Shown piece by piece: positions 1 to 5,124 of a DNA stretch of 5,278 bases. Position 1 is the stretch's first letter. Each line of letters starts with the position of its first letter. Source of the stretch: Chloroflexota bacterium (GTDB lineage Bacteria > Chloroflexota > UBA6077); contig JAJZRD010000250.1 in NCBI GenBank assembly GCA_021845945.1, forward strand, positions 1-5,278, given 5' to 3'. The notes under the pieces were generated by a model. That model did no database searches. It was not told where the DNA came from and saw only the letters and a list, made by a program, of their open reading frames with translations. Position numbers and translations under genes: made by a program.

Positions 1-253
1 GGTAGAGATCGGCGATGTCGCCTCGGGCGGCCGACTGAAGATAGTCCAGGGCTTCCTTGAGCTGGAAGTCGATGTGATCGGCGGTGATCTGAGCCATCAT
101 CAGCCGTTCTTGGAACACCGCCTGGGTACTCTCTCGAACGGCTTCGAGGGCGAGGAAGCCGAAGAGGCTGAAGCTCACAAACAGCCCTGCCACGACGATG
201 ATGGCCACTTTGCGTTGCAGGGTATGGCCGCCGGTGGGAGCACCAGGTTGCAT
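1..253 (-). CDS. N-terminus of membrane-anchored sensor protein, probably a histidine kinase (partial)
   Basis: This gene runs off the left edge, leaving 84 codons. From the chosen start the protein begins MQPGAPTGGHTLQRK. A hydrophobic helix follows at about residues 16-36 (VAIIVVAGLF then VSFSLFGFLA), and then a polar, helix-forming stretch (QERLMMAQITADHIDFQL). One N-terminal anchor followed by such a helix is the usual start of an extracytoplasmic sensor region in membrane histidine kinases or related signalling proteins. No kinase, HAMP or other catalytic domain is inside the window, so the kinase call is inference. The frame is open further upstream and includes ATGs at 298 and 295, but these lie inside the -10 box of the promoter proposed at 294-322. 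The ATG at 253 has GAGGGG six bases upstream (260-265) and is preferred. A chemoreceptor or cyclase sensor would look the same at this end. Confidence 0.6.
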   Translation of the reverse strand, partial: MQPGAPTGGHTLQRKVAIIVVAGLFVSFSLFGFLALEAVRESTQAVFQERLMMAQITADHIDFQLKEALDYLQSAARGDIADLY

Positions 254-293
254 CTTCGGCCCCTCGGTGCGAACGTGAGCGGTCGATACCGCC

Positions 294-322
294 ATCATAG
301 GCCGAATGATTAACCTGGTCAA
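294..322 (-). promoter_or_regulatory. Near-consensus sigma-70 promoter for the left-edge sensor gene
   Basis: On the minus strand, TTGACC (plus 317-322) and TATGAT (plus 294-299) are separated by exactly 17 bases. Each hexamer matches the housekeeping consensus at five of six positions. Transcription would start near 287, leaving a leader of about 34 nt before the ATG at 253. That geometry rules out the upstream in-frame ATGs as start codons. Confidence 0.7.
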
Positions 323-336
323 GCATCAAGATGCTT
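321..336. promoter_or_regulatory. 16-bp perfect palindrome overlapping the sensor promoter -35 (possible operator)
   Basis: AAGCATC (321-327) and GATGCTT (330-336) form a perfect 7-bp inverted repeat with a 2-bp centre. It overlaps the two outermost bases of the -35 box, where a dimeric regulator would be expected to act. No T-run follows on either strand, so a terminator is less likely. The regulator is unknown. Confidence 0.35.
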
Positions 337-387
337 AGAGAGGGTCGGGTCCACGGTGCCCGAGGAGCCTTCCGAGGTCGTGTTGGC

Positions 388-520
388 CTAGTACATCGCC
401 ACATTGGTTGTGACAGGTGTCATCCTGAGCGATAGCGAAGGATCTCCTCTCGCCACGGGGAGATCCTTCGCTGCGCTCAGCATGACAGTACATATCACCT
501 TCTCTGTGGTCGTGTACTAG
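388..520. mobile_element. 133-bp MITE-like element, an imperfect palindrome from end to end
   Basis: The ends are a perfect 8-bp inverted repeat: CTAGTACA at 388-395 and TGTACTAG at 513-520. Reading inward from both ends, about 20 of the first 30 positions agree, with the shared order CTAGTACA, CCACA, GTGA. A 3-nt offset follows, and then the much better conserved central palindrome at 418-487. There is no room for a protein, so any mobility would need a transposase supplied elsewhere. The terminal CTAG is itself a palindrome and could be part of the element or a target duplication; the sequence does not decide. The right end coincides with the stop codon of the CAP relic. An alternative reading is a simple hairpin-forming repeat that never transposed as a DNA element. 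Confidence 0.6.
418..487. repeat. Long REP-like palindrome, the core of the 133-bp element
   Basis: The left arm (418-447, 30 nt) starts TGTCATCCTGAGCG and the right arm (459-487, 29 nt) ends GCTCAGCATGACA. The arms pair over their whole length with one mismatch and one 1-base indel, around an 11-nt loop. On the minus strand it reads as CHAERSEGS...FAIAQDD. From memory, this is the same kind of spurious peptide that commonly appears when widespread palindromes of this CCTGAGCG...CGAAGGATC type are called as ORFs. It should therefore not be annotated as protein. The RNA would form a very stable hairpin on either strand. Confidence 0.85.
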
Positions 521-714
521 TCCAGGGCGGCGAACAGCTCGGTGAAGTAGATGGTTCCGTCGCCCGTGACCGCGGCCCCGATCCCCACCTTGTTGAAGGA
601 GGGATCCAGCTCGTTCTGGGCGTGGGTGGGGCTGTTCATGAAGCCCTGGTGAGCCACCCCGGGGCTGTCGGCGGGCGACGCGTTGTTGCGGGCGGGGTCT
701 CTGCTGGATGGGCG
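517..714 (-). pseudogene. C-terminal relic of a CAP-domain (SCP/PR1, YkwD-like) protein
   Basis: The minus-strand frame ending at the TAG at 517-519 encodes about 65 residues, including GFMNSPTHAQNELDPSF, then NKVGIGAAVTGDGTIYF and TELFAALD. The order MNSPxHxxNxLxPxFxKVGIG followed by a GTIYFTxLF strand is the signature C-terminal half of bacterial CAP domains. These are secreted proteins of mostly unknown function, usually with a domain of 120 or more residues. Here the frame is closed upstream by TGA at 715-717, and no other frame in 715-897 shows the missing N-terminal half, a signal peptide or a start. It is therefore a decayed fragment. Its stop codon lies inside the terminal CTAG of the adjacent 133-bp element, so the original last residues may also have been lost. 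The CAP identity is clear; how it was broken is inferred. Confidence 0.75.
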
Positions 715-833
715 TCAACGTCCGGTGCCAGAGGTGGCGGGTTCGGACGTTAACCCTGGTCGTCAGGGCCAGGATCGCTCCCTCTGTGGTAGGGAACCGA
801 ACTGTGATGGATTGTACGAAGTGGGGGTGTGAG
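715..833. other. Non-coding stretch between the CAP relic and the trpS promoter
   Basis: I recognise no gene here in any frame. The only structure seen is an 8-bp inverted repeat, AACGTCCG (717-724) and CGGACGTT (744-751). Its loop can form a further 4-bp stem (GCCA 727-730 with TGGC 735-738). There is no T-run, so it is not an obvious terminator. Confidence 0.4.
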
Positions 834-862
834 TGGCAATAGCCGATTAGTCCTAGTACAAT
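834..862 (+). promoter_or_regulatory. Candidate promoter for trpS
   Basis: TACAAT at 857-862 matches the -10 consensus at five of six positions, and a poor -35 (TGGCAA, 834-839) sits 17 bases upstream. Transcription would begin near 869, about 29 nt before the GTG start. The -10 lies within CTAGTACAATC, which shares its first 8 bases with the ends of the 133-bp element. GATTGTAC (810-817) and GTACAATC (856-863) also form a perfect 8-bp inverted repeat around this region. No T-box leader consensus is visible. Confidence 0.4.
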
Positions 863-897
863 CTCCCCAATATTGACGAAAGTAGCGGGGTACGCTC

Positions 898-1908
898 GTG
901 GAACAGACAAGCAAAGGACGGATACTGACAGGCGATAGGCCTACCGGGAGGCTGCACCTGGGCCATTACGTGGGGACCCTGCGGAATCGGGTGCGGCTCC
1001 AGGACGAGTTCGACTGCTTCTTCCTCATCGCCGACTACCACGTGCTCACCACCCGCCAGCAGGATCTCCAAGAGGTAGAGCAGAACATTCGCGACGTGCT
1101 GCTGGACAACCTGAGCGTGGGTATCGATCCGGAGAGGAGCACCATCCTCTTGCAGTCGCTGATGCCTCAGACCCCGGAGCTCCACCTCCTCTTCTCCATG
1201 CTGGTGTCGGTGCCCAGGCTGCAGAGGGTTCCGACCCTGAAGGACGTCATGCGGGACCTGAAGCTGGAGACGGCCTCCTACGGGCTGCTGGGCTATCCGG
1301 TACTCCAGGCCGCAGACATCCTGGTGGTGAAGGGCAATCTGGTGCCGGTGGGAAAGGACCAGGCCTCCCACATCGAAGTGACCCGGGAGGTGGCGCGGCG
1401 GTTCAACGAGCTGTACGGACCGGTGTTCCCGGAGCCTGAGGCCTTGATCGGAGAGGTGCCGACTCTGGTGGGGACCGACGGTAAGGCCAAGATGAGCAAG
1501 AGTCTGGGGAACGCCATCTACCTGGCCGACGACGCCAAGACGGTGGAGAAGAAGGTGATGGGGATGTACACCGACCCCACTCGCATCCACGCCACCGATC
1601 CCGGCCACGTGGCGGGGAACCCGGTCTTCATCTACCACGACGTCTTCAATCCCGACAAGGATGAGATCAACGATCTCAAGAAGCGGTACCGCACCGGGAA
1701 GGTCGGCGACGTGGAGGTGAAGAGGAAGCTGGCTCGAGCCCTCAACAACTTCCTGGAGCCGATCCGGGAAAGGCGGACCTACTACGAGCAGCGGCCGGGG
1801 CTGGTGGACGAGATTATCCAGGAGGGTAGCAAGCAGGGCCGGGCCATAGCGGCCGAGACGCTGGCCCAGGCCAGGGAGGCCATGGGCATCAACTACTTCC
1901 GGAGGTAG
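898..1908 (+). CDS. trpS: Tryptophanyl-tRNA synthetase
   Basis: This cytoplasmic class Ic enzyme uses ATP to attach tryptophan to tRNA(Trp). The 336-residue length is normal for bacterial TrpRS. Visible motifs are [15 protein letters not shown], with the HIGH-type signature HLGH at residues 20-23; [11 protein letters not shown] at about 132-142, whose Asp140 matches the residue that reads the tryptophan indole NH; VPVGKDQ near 149-155; and KMSKS at 198-202. The start is GTG. No in-frame ATG lies before the HLGH motif, and a weak GGGG (887-890) lies 7 bases upstream. The wording [16 protein letters not shown] and [11 protein letters not shown] resembles, from memory, the TrpRS II branch described in Deinococcus more than the common GxQPTGxxHLGN type. 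In VPVGxDQ a Lys replaces the acidic residue more often seen. The enzyme call is secure; the subgroup is inference. Confidence 0.97.
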   Translation: MEQTSKGRILTGDRPTGRLHLGHYVGTLRNRVRLQDEFDCFFLIADYHVLTTRQQDLQEVEQNIRDVLLDNLSVGIDPERSTILLQSLMPQTPELHLLFSMLVSVPRLQRVPTLKDVMRDLKLETASYGLLGYPVLQAADILVVKGNLVPVGKDQASHIEVTREVARRFNELYGPVFPEPEALIGEVPTLVGTDGKAKMSKSLGNAIYLADDAKTVEKKVMGMYTDPTRIHATDPGHVAGNPVFIYHDVFNPDKDEINDLKKRYRTGKVGDVEVKRKLARALNNFLEPIRERRTYYEQRPGLVDEIIQEGSKQGRAIAAETLAQAREAMGINYFRR

Positions 1909-1984
1909 GCTCGTCGTCGGGAGCGCGGGCGTCCTGCCCACCGCCAGGCCATGCTGGGAAGCTGAGGAAGTATGGCGCATAGGA

Positions 1985-1990
1985 TATAAT
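1985..1990 (+). promoter_or_regulatory. Exact TATAAT -10 box for the rrf2 regulator
   Basis: A perfect TATAAT lies 27 bases before the TTG start of the Rrf2 gene. The -35 is weak (CTGAGG at 1962-1967, 17-bp spacer), which suggests activation or low basal use. Transcription would begin near 1997, giving a leader of about 20 nt that carries the GGGAGG ribosome site. No clear terminator separates trpS from this gene; only a weak GGGC/GCCC hairpin is seen near 1927-1939. Read-through from trpS is possible. Confidence 0.5.
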
Positions 1991-2017
1991 GGGTCTAATT
2001 GCTCTGGGAGGTTACTG

Positions 2018-2428
2018 TTGCAGATCACCAGACGGGCGGACTACGCCGTTCGCACCATGATCGAGGTGGCCAAGGCCGAGGAAGGCGCGACGGCCCTTAC
2101 CCACGAGGTGGCCGCCAGGCAGGAGATTCCGGCCCCCTTCCTGGCGAAGATCGTGCTGGCCCTGAGCCGAGGAGGGCTGCTGCGCTCCTACAGGGGGTCG
2201 GGCGGTGGCATCGCCCTGGCGAAGCCGGCGGATCAGATCACGTTGCTGCAGGTGGTGGAGGCGGTGGACGGCCCGATCGCCGTGAGCAGCTGCGTTCTCT
2301 GGCCGGAGGACTGCGCCCGGTCCGGCCGTTGTCCCGTGCATGAGATTTGGTGCGAGGCTAGATCGCTGCTTGTGAACCGGCTGAAGAGCACTACTTTGGC
2401 CGAACTGGTGGAACGCTCATTGTCTTGA
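2018..2428 (+). CDS. Rrf2-family transcriptional regulator, probably Fe-S binding (IscR/NsrR-like)
   Basis: This is a 136-residue dimeric DNA-binding regulator. It opens MQITRRADYAVRTM, the standard Rrf2 start. A winged helix-turn-helix covers about residues 1-75 (EVAARQEIPAPFLAKI recognition region), with the wing SYRGSGGGIALAKP at 58-70. The C-terminal part carries C92, C99 and C105, with H108 three residues after C105. IscR binds a [2Fe-2S] cluster with C92, C98, C104 and H107, so spacing and the final Cys-x2-His agree closely apart from one extra residue. A further C112 is present. The start is TTG, fixed by GGGAGG at 2006-2011 with 6-nt spacing and by the conserved N-terminus. No isc or suf genes are next door, so its signal (iron, cluster status, NO or redox) cannot be assigned. 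The gene ends inside the rny promoter. Confidence 0.93.
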   Translation: MQITRRADYAVRTMIEVAKAEEGATALTHEVAARQEIPAPFLAKIVLALSRGGLLRSYRGSGGGIALAKPADQITLLQVVEAVDGPIAVSSCVLWPEDCARSGRCPVHEIWCEARSLLVNRLKSTTLAELVERSLS

Positions 2429-2453
2429 CACTGGTTAAGAAAGTGGTTATTAT
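2425..2453 (+). promoter_or_regulatory. Near-consensus promoter for rny overlapping the rrf2 stop codon
   Basis: A perfect -35 TTGACA (2425-2430) and a -10 TATTAT (2448-2453) are separated by exactly 17 bases. The rrf2 stop TGA lies inside the -35. Transcription would start near 2460, about 32 nt before the rny start. The local sequence is unusually AT-rich for this window. The spacer and -10 carry a direct repeat of GGTTA at 2433-2437 and 2445-2449, spaced 12 bp, and a short CACT...AGTG dyad (2429-2445). A regulator could bind there. Confidence 0.75.
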
Positions 2454-2491
2454 CATATTGTGGTCACCTGTCTCCTGGAGCGACAATCCTC

Positions 2492-4060
2492 GTGTTAATA
2501 CAGGAAAGTGAGGTTTTGCGCTTTTTGGACAGCACCATTTTAATACTGCTTAGTAGCCTTGTGACGCTGCTGGTTGGCGCGCTGGTGGGCTACTTCGTCC
2601 GGCAGTACTTGGTGGGCGCAGACCTGAAGCTGGCACAGACTAGTGCTGAGAAGCTTTTGGCCGAGGCCAACGCCAAGAAGAACGAACTGCTTCTGGATGC
2701 CAAGGACGAGGCTCTCAAGCTCCGGCAGGCTGCGGAGATGGAGCACCGCGAACGGCGGAGCGATCTGCAGCGGCAGGAAAGGCGGATCCAGCAGAAGGAC
2801 GAGAACCTGGATCGCCGTCTTGAGAGCGTCGAGCGGCGGGAAAAGACCCTGTCCAACAGAGAGAGGGAGTTGGAGACGCTGCGATCCGAGATCGAAGAGG
2901 TGAAGGTCCAGCAGTTCCGAGAACTGGAGCGGATCTCCGGTTTGACTCGAGATGTTGCCAGGACCGAGATCCTCAAGGCCGTCGAGGAAGAGGTAAAGAT
3001 GGATATGGCTCGACGGGTGCGCGACATAGAGGCCCAGGCCAAGGAGGAAGCCGACCGAAAGGCCCGGCAGATCATCACCATGGCCGTTCAGCGGTGCGCG
3101 ACCGATCTAGTGGCGGAGACCACGGTGTCGGTCGTTCCTCTGCCCAACGACGAGATGAAGGGTCGGATCATCGGGCGGGAGGGCCGCAACATTCGGGCTC
3201 TGGAAAGCGCGACCGGGGTTGACCTCATCATCGACGATACGCCGGACGCGGTTACCCTGTCCGGTTTCGATCCGGTTCGTCGCGAGATCGCTCGTCTGGC
3301 GCTTACCAAGCTGGTCACGGATGGACGGATCCATCCGGCGAGGATCGAGGAGGTCGTCCACAAGACCAGGCTGGAAGTGGAGACGGCGATTCGCGAGTGG
3401 GGCGAGGAGGCGGCGCTGGAGGCTGGAGTGCACGGGCTGCATCCGGAGGTCATCAAGCTGCTGGGCAGGATGAACTACCGGACTAGCTACGGCCAGAACA
3501 TCCGGCTGCACTCCGTTGAAGTGTCCCATCTGGCCGCGATGCTGGCCGCCGAGATCGGCGCCGACATCAACCTGGCCAAGCGAGCCGGGCTGCTCCACGA
3601 CCTGGGCAAGGCGGTGGATCACGAATTCGAGGGTCCCCATGCCTTGATCGGGGCGGAGCTGGCCAAGCGGTACGGGGAATCCCCCAAGGTGATTCACGCC
3701 GTCGCGGCGCACCATGCCGACGAGACGGAGCCTCAAACCCTGGAGGCCGTCATCGTCCAGGCTTCCGACGCCATTTCGGGCGCGAGGCCTGGGGCCAGGC
3801 GGGAGACCCTGGAACACTACATCAAGCGGCTCGAGGCCCTGGAAAACGTGGCCAATTCCTTCGATGGTGTGGAGAAGTCTTTTGCCATCCAGGCCGGACG
3901 AGAAGTTCGCATCATCGTCAAGCCCGAAGAGATCGACGATCTGGGTGCCGTGAGGTTGGCTCGCGACATCGTGAAGAGGATCGAGGAGACGTTGCAGTAC
4001 CCGGGCCAGGTCAAAGTGACCGTGGTGCGGGAAACCAGGGCAGTTGACTACGCCAAGTAA
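2492..4060 (+). CDS. rny: Ribonuclease Y, membrane-anchored endoribonuclease
   Basis: RNase Y starts mRNA decay by endonucleolytic cleavage, favouring 5'-monophosphorylated RNA, and is held at the cytoplasmic membrane. The 522 residues match the usual family length. Domains in order: an N-terminal transmembrane helix at about 15-37 ([20 protein letters not shown]); a long charged coiled coil at about 45-195; a KH RNA-binding domain at about 210-275 with the GxxG loop GREG at 228-231; and an HD hydrolase domain at about 335-430. The HD domain shows H340, the His-Asp pair H369-D370 in [10 protein letters not shown]407/H408 and D427 in [17 protein letters not shown] conserved C-terminal domain ends [11 protein letters not shown]. 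The start is GTG at 2492 with GGAG at 2477-2480, a rather long 11-nt spacing. TTG codons at 2516 or 2525 would keep the helix and cannot be excluded. The first in-frame ATG falls after the membrane helix. Confidence 0.97.
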   Translation: MLIQESEVLRFLDSTILILLSSLVTLLVGALVGYFVRQYLVGADLKLAQTSAEKLLAEANAKKNELLLDAKDEALKLRQAAEMEHRERRSDLQRQERRIQQKDENLDRRLESVERREKTLSNRERELETLRSEIEEVKVQQFRELERISGLTRDVARTEILKAVEEEVKMDMARRVRDIEAQAKEEADRKARQIITMAVQRCATDLVAETTVSVVPLPNDEMKGRIIGREGRNIRALESATGVDLIIDDTPDAVTLSGFDPVRREIARLALTKLVTDGRIHPARIEEVVHKTRLEVETAIREWGEEAALEAGVHGLHPEVIKLLGRMNYRTSYGQNIRLHSVEVSHLAAMLAAEIGADINLAKRAGLLHDLGKAVDHEFEGPHALIGAELAKRYGESPKVIHAVAAHHADETEPQTLEAVIVQASDAISGARPGARRETLEHYIKRLEALENVANSFDGVEKSFAIQAGREVRIIVKPEEIDDLGAVRLARDIVKRIEETLQYPGQVKVTVVRETRAVDYAK

Positions 4061-4072
4061 AGAGCCTAGCTT

Positions 4073-4104
4073 AAAGGCCGGATGCCTCAGGTATCCGGCC
4101 TTTT
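4073..4104 (+). terminator. Intrinsic terminator of rny
   Basis: Thirteen bases after the rny stop codon, bases 4073-4086 pair with 4090-4103 in a 14-bp stem with one G-U pair, enclosing a TCA loop. The stem is built around AAGGCCGGAT / ATCCGGCCTT and runs into TTTT and then a T-rich stretch. It separates rny from the downstream PHP gene. Confidence 0.93.
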
Positions 4105-4143
4105 CTGATTTGTCGGGGTATGCAGGTTGCAGAGTGGGGTACG

Positions 4144-4150
4144 AGGAGGT
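4144..4150 (+). promoter_or_regulatory. Strong ribosome binding site that fixes the PHP gene start
   Basis: AGGAGGT lies 9 bases before the TTG at 4160 and matches the anti-Shine-Dalgarno sequence almost fully. It lies downstream of the alternative in-frame TTG at 4127, which has no such site, so 4160 is the likely start. I found no convincing promoter between the terminator and this site. Confidence 0.75.
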
Positions 4151-4159
4151 AGCTTCCCA

Positions 4160-5035
4160 TTGCCTGAACGACGTTCCAAGATCGATCTTCACATGCACAC
4201 CACGGCCTCCGACGGGGCGCTCACCCCGGCCGAGCTGGTCGGGGAGGCCAAGGGCCAGGGGTTGGAGTGCATCGCGGTCACGGACCACGACTCGACCGAC
4301 GGCATAGAGGAGGCGGTGGCCGAGGGCGAGAGGCTGGGGGTGCACGTCATCCCCGGCATCGAGATGAGCACCGACATACCCCGGGCGGAGGTTCACATCC
4401 TCGGGTACTACCTGCGGTACCATGACGCCGAATTCCAGACAACCCTCCAGCAGCTTCGGGAGGGCCGCCGCGACCGGGCCGAGAAGATGGTCGCCAAGCT
4501 GGCGGGCATGGGGGTGATCATCCCCTGGGAGAGGGTCCAGGAAGTGGCCGGCCAGGGCTCCGTGGGTAGGCCCCACATAGCCCAGGTGATGGTGGAGACG
4601 GGATACGTGTCCTCCATGGTGGAGGCATTCACCGACTACATCGGCCGCAACGCTCCGGCCTACGTGGAGCGGTACAAGTTGACCCCGGTGGAGGCGGTCG
4701 GATTGATTCGCAAGGTCCAGGGGCTGCCGGTGCTGGCTCATCCCGGCGAGGTGCTGACCCTGGATACCCTGCTGCCGGAGCTGATATCGGCCGGACTGGT
4801 GGGGCTGGAGTGCTACTACGGGGACTACAGTCCGGAGACGGTGGAGGGGCTGCTGGCCCTGGCCGACGAGCACGGCCTGGTGCCGACCGGGGGGACCGAT
4901 TTCCACCGAATCGAGGGGTTCGGTCACGGCCCGCACCACCCGGGCGACACCTGGGTGCCGTGGGAGTCGGTGCGGCGGTTGAAGGCGCTGGCGGTTCACC
5001 TGCAGGGGGAGCGGAGAGTGGATACCGCGCGGTGA
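4160..5035 (+). CDS. PHP-domain metal-dependent phosphoesterase, TrpH/RNase AM-like
   Basis: The protein is 291 residues from the chosen TTG, typical for stand-alone PHP phosphoesterases of the TrpH/YciV type. All expected metal-site motifs are visible: KIDLHMHTTASDG (H11, H13, D18), VTDHDS (H43), PGIEMS (E68), VHILGYYL (H79), GRPHIA (H139), LAHPGE (H194) and GTDFHR (D247, H249). An insertion of about 100 residues between E68 and H194 is usual in this family. Characterised relatives hydrolyse nucleoside 3',5'-bisphosphates, and E. coli YciV (RNase AM) trims 5' ends of RNA such as 5S rRNA precursors. Either activity is plausible here; the exact substrate is inference. It follows the rny terminator and may be a separate unit, although read-through would pair it with another RNA-turnover gene. 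The distal end faces a convergent minus-strand gene, with a REPIN-like repeat between them. Confidence 0.92.
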   Translation: MPERRSKIDLHMHTTASDGALTPAELVGEAKGQGLECIAVTDHDSTDGIEEAVAEGERLGVHVIPGIEMSTDIPRAEVHILGYYLRYHDAEFQTTLQQLREGRRDRAEKMVAKLAGMGVIIPWERVQEVAGQGSVGRPHIAQVMVETGYVSSMVEAFTDYIGRNAPAYVERYKLTPVEAVGLIRKVQGLPVLAHPGEVLTLDTLLPELISAGLVGLECYYGDYSPETVEGLLALADEHGLVPTGGTDFHRIEGFGHGPHHPGDTWVPWESVRRLKALAVHLQGERRVDTAR

Positions 5036-5045
5036 TGCAACGGTT

Positions 5046-5113
5046 GTAGTAACGACTTCAGTCGTTGGAGCCTGTTGTGAGAGAAAAGGACGAACGACTG
5101 AAGTCGTTACTAC
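5046..5113. repeat. REPIN-like element: two inverted REP units with GTAG heads
   Basis: Two 21-base arms (5046-5066 and 5093-5113) are perfect inverted copies around a 26-nt loop. Each arm begins, reading inward, with GTAG followed by TA and a palindrome of its own: AACGACT-TC-AGTCGTT on the left and AACGACT-GA-AGTCGTT on the right. A GTAG tetranucleotide plus a short palindrome is the known layout of REP sequences mobilised by RAYT (TnpA-REP) proteins, and a facing pair is a REPIN. No RAYT gene is in the window. The element occupies 68 of the 89 bases between the PHP stop and the convergent membrane-protein stop, so its hairpin could end transcription from both sides. No U-tract follows, however. 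Confidence 0.85.
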
Positions 5114-5124
5114 GGGTGGTGCGG

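Noticed and set aside
388..487. CRISPR or tRNA-like structure suggested by repeats and hairpins
   Set aside because: There are no regularly spaced direct repeats and no cloverleaf with a CCA-type acceptor; the symmetry is a single inverted repeat.
725..760. Possible T-box leader upstream of trpS (GAGGTGGCGGGTTCG)
   Set aside because: It only loosely resembles the AGGGTGGNACCGCG consensus. It has no downstream terminator and lies upstream of the proposed transcription start.
335..910. A 191-codon minus-strand open frame across the intergenic region
   Set aside because: It reads the CAP relic out of frame and includes the typical spurious peptide of the palindromic repeat (HAERSEGS...FAIAQDD). 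It is a composite of non-coding pieces.
1925..1940. Terminator after trpS (GGGC...GCCC hairpin)
   Set aside because: The stem is only about 4-5 bp and no T-run follows.
853..2028. A 391-codon open frame on the minus strand opposite trpS
   Set aside because: Antisense shadow of a certain gene, with biased His/Leu/Pro/Val content and no recognisable motif.
4110..4138. Possible promoter for the PHP gene (TTGTCG as -35)
   Set aside because: No acceptable -10 lies 16-18 bases downstream (AGTGGG), and TATGCA at 4119 has no partner upstream except the terminator stem.
4127..4159. Upstream TTG start for the PHP gene, adding 11 residues
   Set aside because: The strong AGGAGGT at 4144-4150 would lie inside the gene, and TTG 4160 is correctly spaced from it; the extra residues are outside the PHP family's conserved start.
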